A stretch of DNA of 9,332 bases from Bacteroidales bacterium. Its GTDB lineage: Bacteria > Bacteroidota > Bacteroidia > Bacteroidales > F082. Positions 1 through 6,699 of this stretch are shown piece by piece; the stretch's first letter is position 1; each line of letters begins with the position of its first letter. The stretch is from positions 1 to 9,332 of the forward strand of contig JAEEQP010000079.1 in assembly GCA_016285355.1 (NCBI GenBank), written 5' to 3'. The position numbers and the translations under genes were made by a program. The notes under the pieces are model-generated. The model was not told the DNA's origin and ran no database searches. It saw nothing but the letters and a program-made list of their open reading frames with translations.

Positions 1-2
1 TT

Positions 3-878
3 GAAAACAAAGGTGATGCTGCAATGAAAAGATCTGCCGCCAGATTTTTACGCGACATTTACCAAAGCCGAGGTGATACACTAATGGCTACCCAATATGC
101 TGTATATCAAGTGGAAAATGCAGTTTCTCAAGCGGAAAGCAACGCACAAGTCTCACAACTCAACGAGCTGTTTCAACAACATTTGCAGTGGGAGCAAGAG
201 CGAGCCGAGGCCGAAAGGCAGCAGGCGGCGCGGTTGCGGAGGAACAGGATGATCGTTGTGGTGAGCGTTCTCGTTGCGGTGGCTGCGCTGTTGGCTTGGC
301 TGCTGCATAGGCGCAAGATGAAGCAGCAGCGCGACGAGGCAGACCAACAGATGGAGGCCGTGCAGGAGGCGCACCGATTGGAGAAAGCTTCGATGTCGGG
401 GAGGCTGAAACGGAGTAACCAGGAGCTGCGCGAGCTGAAGGACCAGATGCGGCAACAGGCGGGCAGCGGTGCGCCGAAACAGGAGGCGCAAGCGGTGTCG
501 TTCAACGAAGAGCCTATCTGCCGCCTTATCATGGAGCGGGTGAACGAAGGACAATTCAAGTCGCAGATGGACTGCACCATCTACAAGGACTATGCCTTGG
601 GCAAGGAGCAGGTGATGGCGTTGCGCGAGGCTGCCGACCGCCACTTCGGGCAGTTCACCGTCCGTTTGGCCAAGGCCTATCCCACCCTCACCAAAGGCGA
701 CCTTGACTATTGCTGCCTCTATCTGCTCGGCCTTTCGGATGCCGACATTTCGGCCCTGATGCAGCGCGCCTACAACACCGTGAGCGAGCGCAGCCGCAAA
801 CTGAAAGGCGTTTTTGGTAGCGAGGAGCCGCTTTCCGCGACGCTCCGAAGCTTTTCCATTGAATCTGCATCTATCTGA
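3..878 (+). CDS. TPR-type membrane HTH (LuxR-like) transcriptional regulator, 3' part
   Basis: Probable one-component regulator anchored in the inner membrane, with a C-terminal DNA-binding domain facing the cytoplasm. The frame is open to the left edge and there is no stop before the first ATG at 24, so the true N-terminus, expected to be a series of TPR repeats, is probably outside the window. Numbered from the ATG at 24, residues 1-35 look like the end of a TPR helix pair (FLRDIYQSRGD, then YAVYQVENA). Residues 38-73 are a charged coiled coil, 76-95 a single membrane helix followed by HRRK, and 96-145 a second coiled coil. Residues 215-265 form a LuxR-like helix-turn-helix (LTKGDLDYCCLYLLGLS, then NTVSERSRKLK). 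This order is common in Bacteroidota, where such proteins have been described as regulators. Targets cannot be read from sequence; the T9SS protein gene 115 bases downstream is a candidate. The gene is visibly richer in G+C than the later genes. Family assignment is firm, exact role unknown. Confidence 0.8.
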   Translation, partial: ENKGDAAMKRSAARFLRDIYQSRGDTLMATQYAVYQVENAVSQAESNAQVSQLNELFQQHLQWEQERAEAERQQAARLRRNRMIVVVSVLVAVAALLAWLLHRRKMKQQRDEADQQMEAVQEAHRLEKASMSGRLKRSNQELRELKDQMRQQAGSGAPKQEAQAVSFNEEPICRLIMERVNEGQFKSQMDCTIYKDYALGKEQVMALREAADRHFGQFTVRLAKAYPTLTKGDLDYCCLYLLGLSDADISALMQRAYNTVSERSRKLKGVFGSEEPLSATLRSFSIESASI

Positions 879-901
879 TTATAGGGACGATAGCCAAAAA
901 A

Positions 902-918
902 CCGCACAAATCCGCACA
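902..918 (+). repeat. Two CCGCACA direct repeats just upstream of a promoter
   Basis: The heptamer CCGCACA occurs at 902-908 and again at 912-918, a 10-base period close to one helical turn. The pair lies immediately upstream of the predicted -33 box of the 994-2481 gene, the usual place for an activator site. It may be a binding site for a regulator, but the match is short and could be chance. Confidence 0.35.
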
Positions 919-926
919 TTGTTTTT

Positions 927-959
927 CTTGACAGGTGTGGGGGTATTGGTGTAGTTTTG
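927..959 (+). promoter_or_regulatory. Bacteroidota-type promoter for the T9SS protein gene at 994
   Basis: The -7 element TAGTTTTG at 952-959 matches the Bacteroidota consensus TAnnTTTG exactly. A degenerate -33 box (CTTG, 927-930, against TTTG) lies 21 bases upstream, a normal spacing. Transcription should begin a few bases after 959, giving a leader of roughly 30 bases that is A-rich before the ATG at 994, as is typical for this phylum, which makes little use of Shine-Dalgarno sites. Confidence 0.65.
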
Positions 960-993
960 CCGAAAATTTCAATTTCAAAAAAAAGTAAGCGAA

Positions 994-2481
994 ATGAAAA
1001 CGACAAAGAAATTCATGATGATTTGCTGCCTGATGGTGATGGCGGCGGTGGGTTATGCCCAACAATGGGAGATTGACTATGGCGATGCCACCAGTTACAC
1101 GATTATGCGACCTGGCATTGTCAATAGCAATGGTGAAAATGTACTTGTGGGGGTTAGTGGACCTGACAAAAACCATTATTATCCTGCAATTATGAGTGTT
1201 TCCGTTGACGGTGAATGTAATTCTCGGGTTTTCGACACCATTGAAGGGAATGTGGGATTTACCCATATCGTGCAACTGAATAACGGGAATTATTTCGCTG
1301 CAGCAATAGTTCAAGCGGATGTTTTTGGAATCGGAGAAGATGTCGTTTTTATGATTCTTGACTCGAATTTCAACATTATCAATGTGAAAAGTTATGAGAA
1401 GCCTGAGTTTGCACTCACTATGGGAGAAGGACGGCTTATGCTTGATGACGACGGGACGATTGTGGTTTCGGGTGGTTTTCAGTATCAAGATGTATATGGT
1501 GTAAGAAGAAAGCCTTATTTCTATCGTTTTGACGAGAACGCGGACACTTTATCGTGCCGTTTTGTCCAAGTGACATCGCCCCAACCCGAAGCAACGATAA
1601 CGGGATACGAATGCCACCAAATAATGCAAAATCCAACTGACGAAGGTTTTATTGTGTTATGTGACGGCGGAATAAATGGTAATTGTTCACTTTTGAGATA
1701 TGACTACGATTTCAATTATGTGAATGGTTTCCAAATGATACCTGTAGCGCATGAACTCTTTAACAATGCCTTTTCGGACCACTGGCTTTCGGATGGAAAA
1801 TTGCTTGTGATGGGTACGGTTTGGCCTTATGGTAATTATGATAATTGGTCTGTCGGCATGGCTGAAGTTAACCTTGATGGAACCTTTGAGCACTGGGATA
1901 GGGTTTACCATGTGCAAGATACTTCCGTTCAGGCACCCAATCAATGCATGGCATATGTGAATGATACCACTATCTATGGAGGATCATGGTATTACAAGCA
2001 ACCAGCAGGTGGTGAAAACCATCCAAGCATCAGTCTATATGATACAGACTTTGAGGTATTAGGCCGAAAAGAGTTTGATGGACCCGAATACATATCATCA
2101 TGCAATTTTGTTCTGCCTATGTCAGACGGGAGTTGCTTAATAGGTATTGTTCATGGAACATATTATCTTGGAGATTATAGTTACGGCAAACTCATCAAGA
2201 TGCGGCGCGAGGATTTCAATCCAATCCCTTGTAGTGTAGAGGAAGTGCCGCAAGAAGCGGTAAAGGCTTTGGCCTATCCTAATCCTGCCAAGGAAAAGGT
2301 GACGATAGAAGGCATTGAGGCTGCCGAAGTGCAGGTTTACAATGCTCTTGGGCAGGTGGTGAAGAGGGTGCGGGGGATGAATGAGATTGATTTGGGTGGA
2401 TTGGTGGATGGGGTTTATTTGCTGCACATCCACGACAAGCAAGGCGTATCCCATACAAATCGGATAACTGTTACGAAATAA
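994..2481 (+). CDS. Secreted protein with T9SS type-A C-terminal sorting domain
   Basis: Predicted cargo of the type IX secretion system: exported by Sec, moved across the outer membrane by T9SS, then surface-attached or released. Residues 1-22 are a signal peptide (MKTTKK, a hydrophobic core, then GYA before QQ). Residues 425-495 are a type-A sorting domain, with the AYPNPAKEKVTI start, VQVYNALGQVV, DGVYLLHI and a basic end. The central 400 residues are beta-rich, with recurring units in the style of DGTIVVSGG, LLRYDYDF and DGKLLVMGT, which resembles a beta-propeller built of irregular blades. No catalytic motif is recognised, so the function is unknown; adhesion or glycan binding would be guesses. 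The gene has its own promoter and is followed by a strong terminator, so it appears monocistronic. The start at 994 is supported by the signal peptide and by the promoter placement. The sorting domain is confident; the propeller fold is tentative. Confidence 0.85.
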   Translation: MKTTKKFMMICCLMVMAAVGYAQQWEIDYGDATSYTIMRPGIVNSNGENVLVGVSGPDKNHYYPAIMSVSVDGECNSRVFDTIEGNVGFTHIVQLNNGNYFAAAIVQADVFGIGEDVVFMILDSNFNIINVKSYEKPEFALTMGEGRLMLDDDGTIVVSGGFQYQDVYGVRRKPYFYRFDENADTLSCRFVQVTSPQPEATITGYECHQIMQNPTDEGFIVLCDGGINGNCSLLRYDYDFNYVNGFQMIPVAHELFNNAFSDHWLSDGKLLVMGTVWPYGNYDNWSVGMAEVNLDGTFEHWDRVYHVQDTSVQAPNQCMAYVNDTTIYGGSWYYKQPAGGENHPSISLYDTDFEVLGRKEFDGPEYISSCNFVLPMSDGSCLIGIVHGTYYLGDYSYGKLIKMRREDFNPIPCSVEEVPQEAVKALAYPNPAKEKVTIEGIEAAEVQVYNALGQVVKRVRGMNEIDLGGLVDGVYLLHIHDKQGVSHTNRITVTK

Positions 2482-2498
2482 GTGATGGGAAAAAATAT

Positions 2499-2532
2499 AG
2501 CCTCAATCCGGCAAAAGGGTTGAGGCTTTTTT
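2499..2532. terminator. Bidirectional Rho-independent terminator between convergent genes
   Basis: The arms AGCCTCAA (2499-2506) and TTGAGGCT (2520-2527) are perfectly complementary, extended inward by TCC/GGG (one G-T pair) around the loop 2510-2516. On the + strand the stem runs directly into T2527-T2532. On the - strand it is followed by a T-run complementary to A2490-A2495. It sits 17 bases after the T9SS gene stop and can also serve the convergent DUF1887 gene, whose stop is at 2611. Confidence 0.85.
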
Positions 2533-2610
2533 GTGGAAAATGTACGATTGGGTTGCCGGAAATGTAAACGGATGGGGTACACTTTAGAAAAGGATATAAT
2601 ATCCCCTTCG

Positions 2611-3771
2611 TCACTTCTCCTTCGTAATTTGGTTCATTTCTTTCAGGATGCGTTTTAAATTTTTCGGCTTGGTCAGATTGAGCCAGTCGCAGAAGGTGAT
2701 GCCCATGTATTTCGCCGTCTTTTTCCAGATACCTTTGTGGTCTTTCTTCAGTGAAAAGATGTAAGAATTACTTGTACCGAGCAAAACTTCTTTCAAAGCG
2801 CAGACCTTGTAGACAATCTCATTATATAGTTTTTCGTTGGTCACCCCCGTCTTGCACTCGATAACAAACAATTTGTTGGCCTTTATGAAGCACACATCCA
2901 ACTCGTTGTTATGTTTGATGATGCCGTTGGAAATATGTACACCCATGGCGATGTCATCAGGTTGCAGCACTTCCTTGATGAGCGCGTAAACATATTCCTC
3001 AAACCAGCCACCCGTAAGGTATTCAATTTCATAGTTTTGCAGTGACCCTTTGCGCTCAGGCACAAAGTCGATATAATTCAAAAACTTGCTCAAATTAGGA
3101 ATGGCTGTCATATACTCCTTGTGCGGATTTTCCACTTCTGAGAGTAATAGGAATTTCCAGTTGCGATATTTCTCACGCAAAATTTCCATCACTTGATAAT
3201 CCCCTTGACCGAACAGGTTTTGCGAGAACATGGTGAACAGGTGCTGCGAGAAAGAGGTCTCTTTCACTTGTTTACGTGGCTGATCTACATCGCTTTCAAG
3301 TCCATAAAGGCGGAAATACTCTTTCAGAGTCATCCGATGCTTGATGGGAAATACTTCGTCGTCATCGTCATAAATGCTATGGTCGAAGATGGTCTTGACA
3401 ATCAGGTTCTCTCGGGTTTGGGTATAGAAAAACAAGGTATTGAACTCCTCGAAGACATGCTGCACCGATAAAGTCATGTAACGGTTGCCACCAGCGAGAT
3501 TAAGATAATATTGCGTATCGGCATTCAGCTCGCTTTTGATGGTGCGACAAATGTATTCATAGAGAATCTTGTCTTCGTGCCGTTTGACAATGATGATGTT
3601 AACTAAGTCTTCATCAACTGTCAATGATTGGGCCAAAGGTCTGATGCAGTCAATATCTTCTTCGGCGGAAATAAACAACAGTTTGTCGCCGTCTTCGTAG
3701 TATTCTTTAATGAACAAATAAGCCGGCAATGGGTTGATTTTGTCTACGATATTTACGATGGTTTTGGACAT
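2611..3771 (-). CDS. Card1/Can2-like CARF + PD-(D/E)XK nuclease (DUF1887 family)
   Basis: Resembles Card1/Can2 ancillary effectors of type III CRISPR systems, which are activated by cyclic tetra-adenylate and then cut nucleic acid. With the start at 3771 the protein has 386 residues. Residues 1-145 look like a CARF sensor: a beta strand IVNIVDKINPLP, then LNLAGGNRYMTL at 90-101, the counterpart of the family's N-x-TGG-T-K ligand-binding loop. Residues about 250-365 are a PD-(D/E)XK nuclease: GGWFEEYVYALIKE helix, ELD (catalytic D292), then IECK (E305, K307), so the active site looks intact. The frame continues 10 codons upstream to 3801, but a -7 promoter element lies inside that extension, so MSKT is the better start. 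The gene lies 62 bases after the PagL-like gene and converges with the T9SS gene at 994. No cas10, csm/cmr genes or array are visible, so it appears to be an orphan. Family call is strong; ligand and target nucleic acid are inferred. Confidence 0.85.
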   Translation of the reverse strand: MSKTIVNIVDKINPLPAYLFIKEYYEDGDKLLFISAEEDIDCIRPLAQSLTVDEDLVNIIIVKRHEDKILYEYICRTIKSELNADTQYYLNLAGGNRYMTLSVQHVFEEFNTLFFYTQTRENLIVKTIFDHSIYDDDDEVFPIKHRMTLKEYFRLYGLESDVDQPRKQVKETSFSQHLFTMFSQNLFGQGDYQVMEILREKYRNWKFLLLSEVENPHKEYMTAIPNLSKFLNYIDFVPERKGSLQNYEIEYLTGGWFEEYVYALIKEVLQPDDIAMGVHISNGIIKHNNELDVCFIKANKLFVIECKTGVTNEKLYNEIVYKVCALKEVLLGTSNSYIFSLKKDHKGIWKKTAKYMGITFCDWLNLTKPKNLKRILKEMNQITKEK

Positions 3772-3789
3772 AGTTTTGAAATTTTGGCA

Positions 3790-3797
3790 CAAAGATA
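3790..3797 (-). promoter_or_regulatory. -7 promoter element of the DUF1887 nuclease gene
   Basis: On the - strand this reads TATCTTTG, an exact TAnnTTTG match, 18 bases upstream of the ATG at 3771. No convincing TTTG -33 box is found at the usual 19-22 base distance. The element decides the start codon: the alternative ATG at 3801 would lie upstream of it and could not be on this transcript. Confidence 0.55.
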
Positions 3798-3833
3798 ACA
3801 TATTTTTTTCAAAGACAGTTTGTAAACAGATTC

Positions 3834-5159
3834 TTATTCAAGCTTCTTGTTTTTCCCTTTATGTTGAAAAAGATGTGTGCCTATTGTCCACTCAATGTAA
3901 TCAACACTAGCGTGTGCTTTGACAAACATGCCAGCGTAGAATCTATTATCTTTCCCAAAGTAATATTTTAAGCCAAGCCGCCCGAAAAAGTTCCGATAGT
4001 CCGTCGGAAGATATTGTAACTCGAATGGTGTCATGCTGCTTTCCGTGAAGCCCCAAGTCTTTTTTTCATCAGTACGGAGATAGATTCCATGGGAGATATA
4101 ATAGCCAAAACCTAAACAAACGGCTAATTTACTGTAGAGAACTTCAAAAGAACATTGTGCTGCCAAATGTGTGGATTTTAAAAAACTATACTCTTCCAAT
4201 GAAGTTTCCAAAGGACAATCTTCATACGGATCACCAATAGATTTAAGGTAAGCTTGTTCGTATTTTACTTTGCTTTCACCTGTATAGCCTAATTCAAGGC
4301 CAAAATTGTAGAGAAATTTAGGATGAAAATGATGTGTGAAACCCACTTGGATGTAGTCGGCTGAATAATAAGGCATTTCCACAGGAAGTTTGCCATGCAA
4401 TCGGGTATTGGTTTGAAGTAGGCCGAAAGCATTGGAAACATTAAGTGCCCAGGTCGGACACCAAGTTTCAGGTTCCCTAACTTTTAAAGATGGCCTGCTT
4501 TCCGGATAATAGCGCATTCCAATACTGCCGCTTAAGACATTTGTGCCGTAGTTGGGCAACTTTAAGGCACCGTCTGAAGAATGGGAGAACAAGATTCGAG
4601 TATAAAGGTCCAAGTGGTCACTTACACACAAGGTAAACCCTGTTTGGAATGCCAAATGCGCATCGATGGGAGAGCCTATGAATTCGTTTCCATACTTTGG
4701 CCAAAATGAAAGCCCAAAAGTGAAACCGTAATCAAACGACCAAATTTTCCCATTGTAAAAATGACCATCCAAAAAACCCGCAACAGTATAACAGTCGTCA
4801 ATAGCCACCCAATCAGTGATTGCTTGACCAAACTCGTTACGATGTTCGTATTTCACGCTGTCCAATGTGTTATGTTCATAACGGAACAACAATCCATAGC
4901 TTGGATAGTTGAACAACTTTTCCCACATTTCGCTACCATCAGTTTGCCGCCCGATGCGTAAATCAAGACCATAAAGCGAATAATGTTTAGTATACTGATG
5001 GCGACTTGTAAATGGAACATAAAAACCTTGTCGCACGCTTTGCTCAAAAAAAATACGATTGTCTCCGCCGAAAACCGATGATATTTCTGAGACATTCTTT
5101 TGGGCTTTCAGTGATACCAATAACAGAAAAAACGACAATAAAAGAGTTAGTTTTTTCAT
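3834..5159 (-). CDS. PagL-like lipid A deacylase / acyloxyacyl hydrolase homologue (outer-membrane beta-barrel)
   Basis: Predicted outer-membrane enzyme that would remove an acyl chain from lipid A. Residues 1-20 are a signal peptide (MKKLTLLLSFF... ending LKAQ). The body is made of alternating aromatic beta strands as in barrels (WSFDYGFTFGLSFW, YIQVGFTHHF, FFGRLGLKYYF). The diagnostic stretch is FSHSSDGALKLPNYGTN at 191-207, equivalent to the PagL H-x-S-N active-site region: H193 and S195 are in place, with D196 where Asn is usual. The early YNYPSYGL and the repeated Y-G-L-D-L strand also resemble Bacteroidota PagL relatives. At 441 residues it is far longer than proteobacterial PagL (about 150 mature) because an extra C-terminal barrel-like segment follows residue 220. 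The start codon overlaps the stop of the upstream beta-helix gene (ATGA), so translation is probably coupled. The catalytic acid could not be identified, so activity is uncertain. Confidence 0.7.
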   Translation of the reverse strand: MKKLTLLLSFFLLLVSLKAQKNVSEISSVFGGDNRIFFEQSVRQGFYVPFTSRHQYTKHYSLYGLDLRIGRQTDGSEMWEKLFNYPSYGLLFRYEHNTLDSVKYEHRNEFGQAITDWVAIDDCYTVAGFLDGHFYNGKIWSFDYGFTFGLSFWPKYGNEFIGSPIDAHLAFQTGFTLCVSDHLDLYTRILFSHSSDGALKLPNYGTNVLSGSIGMRYYPESRPSLKVREPETWCPTWALNVSNAFGLLQTNTRLHGKLPVEMPYYSADYIQVGFTHHFHPKFLYNFGLELGYTGESKVKYEQAYLKSIGDPYEDCPLETSLEEYSFLKSTHLAAQCSFEVLYSKLAVCLGFGYYISHGIYLRTDEKKTWGFTESSMTPFELQYLPTDYRNFFGRLGLKYYFGKDNRFYAGMFVKAHASVDYIEWTIGTHLFQHKGKNKKLE

Positions 5160-6646
5160 TTGATTACAAGTTTCTTCACCACTTTTCCATTATTATTTCT
5201 TACTTCAACAAAATAAATGCCGCTTTCCAAAGATTCAATATTAATTACATTAATCTGATTGTCAATATATTGTGACTTTACGATTTGTCCGTTGACATTG
5301 AAAATTGTTACTTCGGATGGCATTGCTTTTTCAATTGTGAGGGTGAAATTGCCATTAGAAACGGGATTCGGTGACACTTCAAAATATAAAGTGTTGTATT
5401 TATTTACACCGTCAATATCAATGAAAGGAACAAAAGTAACCAATCCCAAATTTGGGTCATCGTTTTGGTGGATGATATGGTCTTCAATCTCTTGCTCATC
5501 AATTGTACCCCAGTAGTTGCCGATGGCCGTGATATCGTAGGCGGAGTTGTTGTACAGGTCAAAAATACCATAACTTGCTCCATAATTATAGACATGGCCG
5601 TTACCGTGGATTACGTTGTGCCCCCAATCGTCTTCAGTGCCAAGGTCGACATTAGCGGCATTGATGACGGTGATGCCCCAATGGTTGTTTGTTATGACAT
5701 TATTTCGGATATAAGCCTTGTTATTCTCGTCCATGCCATAAATGCTGATACCGCTGCCGCCGTTCATCGGGTTGGTTTCGAGTTTGTTTTGGTCAAACGT
5801 ATTTCCAATGATGGTTGAACTGAGATGATAGCCTTGTTGGTTGTAGCCATAGCGATTGTAATAAATGTTGTTGTTTTTCAACAGGATTTTGGTGTCGCCA
5901 ATTCCCATCAAGTCGGCAATACTGATGCCACCTGCCATATAATCTCCGTCGTTAATGGTACAGTTCACGATACGGATGCTATCTTGAGAACCGGGTCCAA
6001 GATTGATATGAGGGTTATTACTCACATTTAAAAAGAATATACAGTCGGTAATTTGAGGAGAGGTTTGCCCATTGGCTGGAGAACTGATGGCCGAACCATT
6101 ATTATTGTCAAATTCGCAATTCGTGAACACAGGGTCACAGTTCATGCAATTGACAACAGCACTTTGTTGTTCACAACGGAAAGTATGGAAATGGCAGTCT
6201 GTAAAAACAACCTCGCTTTCAATAACTTGTATGCCATCCAATTGTGTGATATTGCATCTTCTGAATTCGCACGGGGCGGTAGCGTTCTCCAAACGGATAC
6301 GACCATTCACACCTGAGTTGCCAGAAAAGGCCAACCAGTGATAATTATCCGTGTTTATGGCCTCTATTGAGCCTTTAATGGTTAGGGTGACATCGTTGTC
6401 AAAGTACAAAGAATGGTTCACATCAAGTTTGTCGTTGGCTGAAATGGTGATGTCGTTTATGATTCTATATTCATTGCTGCCTTCATACCACACAATGCAG
6501 CCGTTGCTCACCTCCATAAGGTCCTCTATGGTGTAAGTCGTTCCATTGCCCGGGCTTGTCCATTGGGCGTTCATTATTGAAACAGAGCTAAGTACAAAAG
6601 CAAAAACTAAGATTGCTTTTTTAATGAAATGATTTGATTTTAACAT
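5156..6646 (-). CDS. Secreted parallel beta-helix protein with T9SS C-terminal sorting domain
   Basis: Predicted surface or secreted protein of 496 residues. Residues 1-27 form a signal peptide (MLKSNHFIKKAILVFAFVL... MNA before QW). Residues about 70-400 are a right-handed parallel beta-helix in the style of pectate-lyase/NosD-like proteins: short Asn-rich turns recur (CNITQLDG, CHFHTF, CEFDNNNGSAI, CIFFLN, CTINDGD, NNIYYNRYG, NVITNNHWG, NVIHGNGH). Cysteines fall at equivalent turn positions. GNYWG after the last coils is a common end to such domains. Residues 422-496 are a T9SS type-A sorting domain (FEVSPNPVSNGNFTL, VTIFNVNGQIV, ESGIYFVEVRN, KKLVIK). No catalytic residues for polysaccharide lyase activity were recognised. 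The frame opens at 6706, but the -7 element and the signal peptide both place the start at 6646. The stop overlaps the ATG of the PagL-like gene. Fold and export are confident; substrate unknown. Confidence 0.85.
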   Translation of the reverse strand: MLKSNHFIKKAILVFAFVLSSVSIMNAQWTSPGNGTTYTIEDLMEVSNGCIVWYEGSNEYRIINDITISANDKLDVNHSLYFDNDVTLTIKGSIEAINTDNYHWLAFSGNSGVNGRIRLENATAPCEFRRCNITQLDGIQVIESEVVFTDCHFHTFRCEQQSAVVNCMNCDPVFTNCEFDNNNGSAISSPANGQTSPQITDCIFFLNVSNNPHINLGPGSQDSIRIVNCTINDGDYMAGGISIADLMGIGDTKILLKNNNIYYNRYGYNQQGYHLSSTIIGNTFDQNKLETNPMNGGSGISIYGMDENNKAYIRNNVITNNHWGITVINAANVDLGTEDDWGHNVIHGNGHVYNYGASYGIFDLYNNSAYDITAIGNYWGTIDEQEIEDHIIHQNDDPNLGLVTFVPFIDIDGVNKYNTLYFEVSPNPVSNGNFTLTIEKAMPSEVTIFNVNGQIVKSQYIDNQINVINIESLESGIYFVEVRNNNGKVVKKLVIK

Positions 6647-6664
6647 GATGATATAAATTTGGCA

Positions 6665-6699
6665 CAAAAATAATACATTTTTTAATAAAGCAGACCAAA
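6665..6699 (-). promoter_or_regulatory. Promoter of the beta-helix / PagL-like gene pair
   Basis: The -7 element TATTTTTG (complement of 6665-6672) matches TAnnTTTG. A TTTG -33 box is the complement of 6696-6699, 23 bases upstream, slightly longer than usual and inside the last codons of the ATPase gene. The -7 box lies 18 bases before the ATG at 6646, so the upstream ATG at 6706 would be excluded from this transcript. Confidence 0.55.

Noticed and set aside
871..893. CTATC/GATAG hairpin after the regulator gene as a terminator
   Set aside because: Five-pair stem with a long loop and no T-run after it.
2591..2603. Palindrome GGATATAATATCC as a terminator for the DUF1887 gene
   Set aside because: Only five weak pairs with a three-base loop and an interrupted T-run; the strong bidirectional hairpin at 2499-2532 is the better terminator.
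3772..3801. Ten-codon N-terminal extension of the DUF1887 protein
   Set aside because: It contains the TATCTTTG -7 element and so is probably not transcribed; MSKT matches the usual start of the CARF domain.
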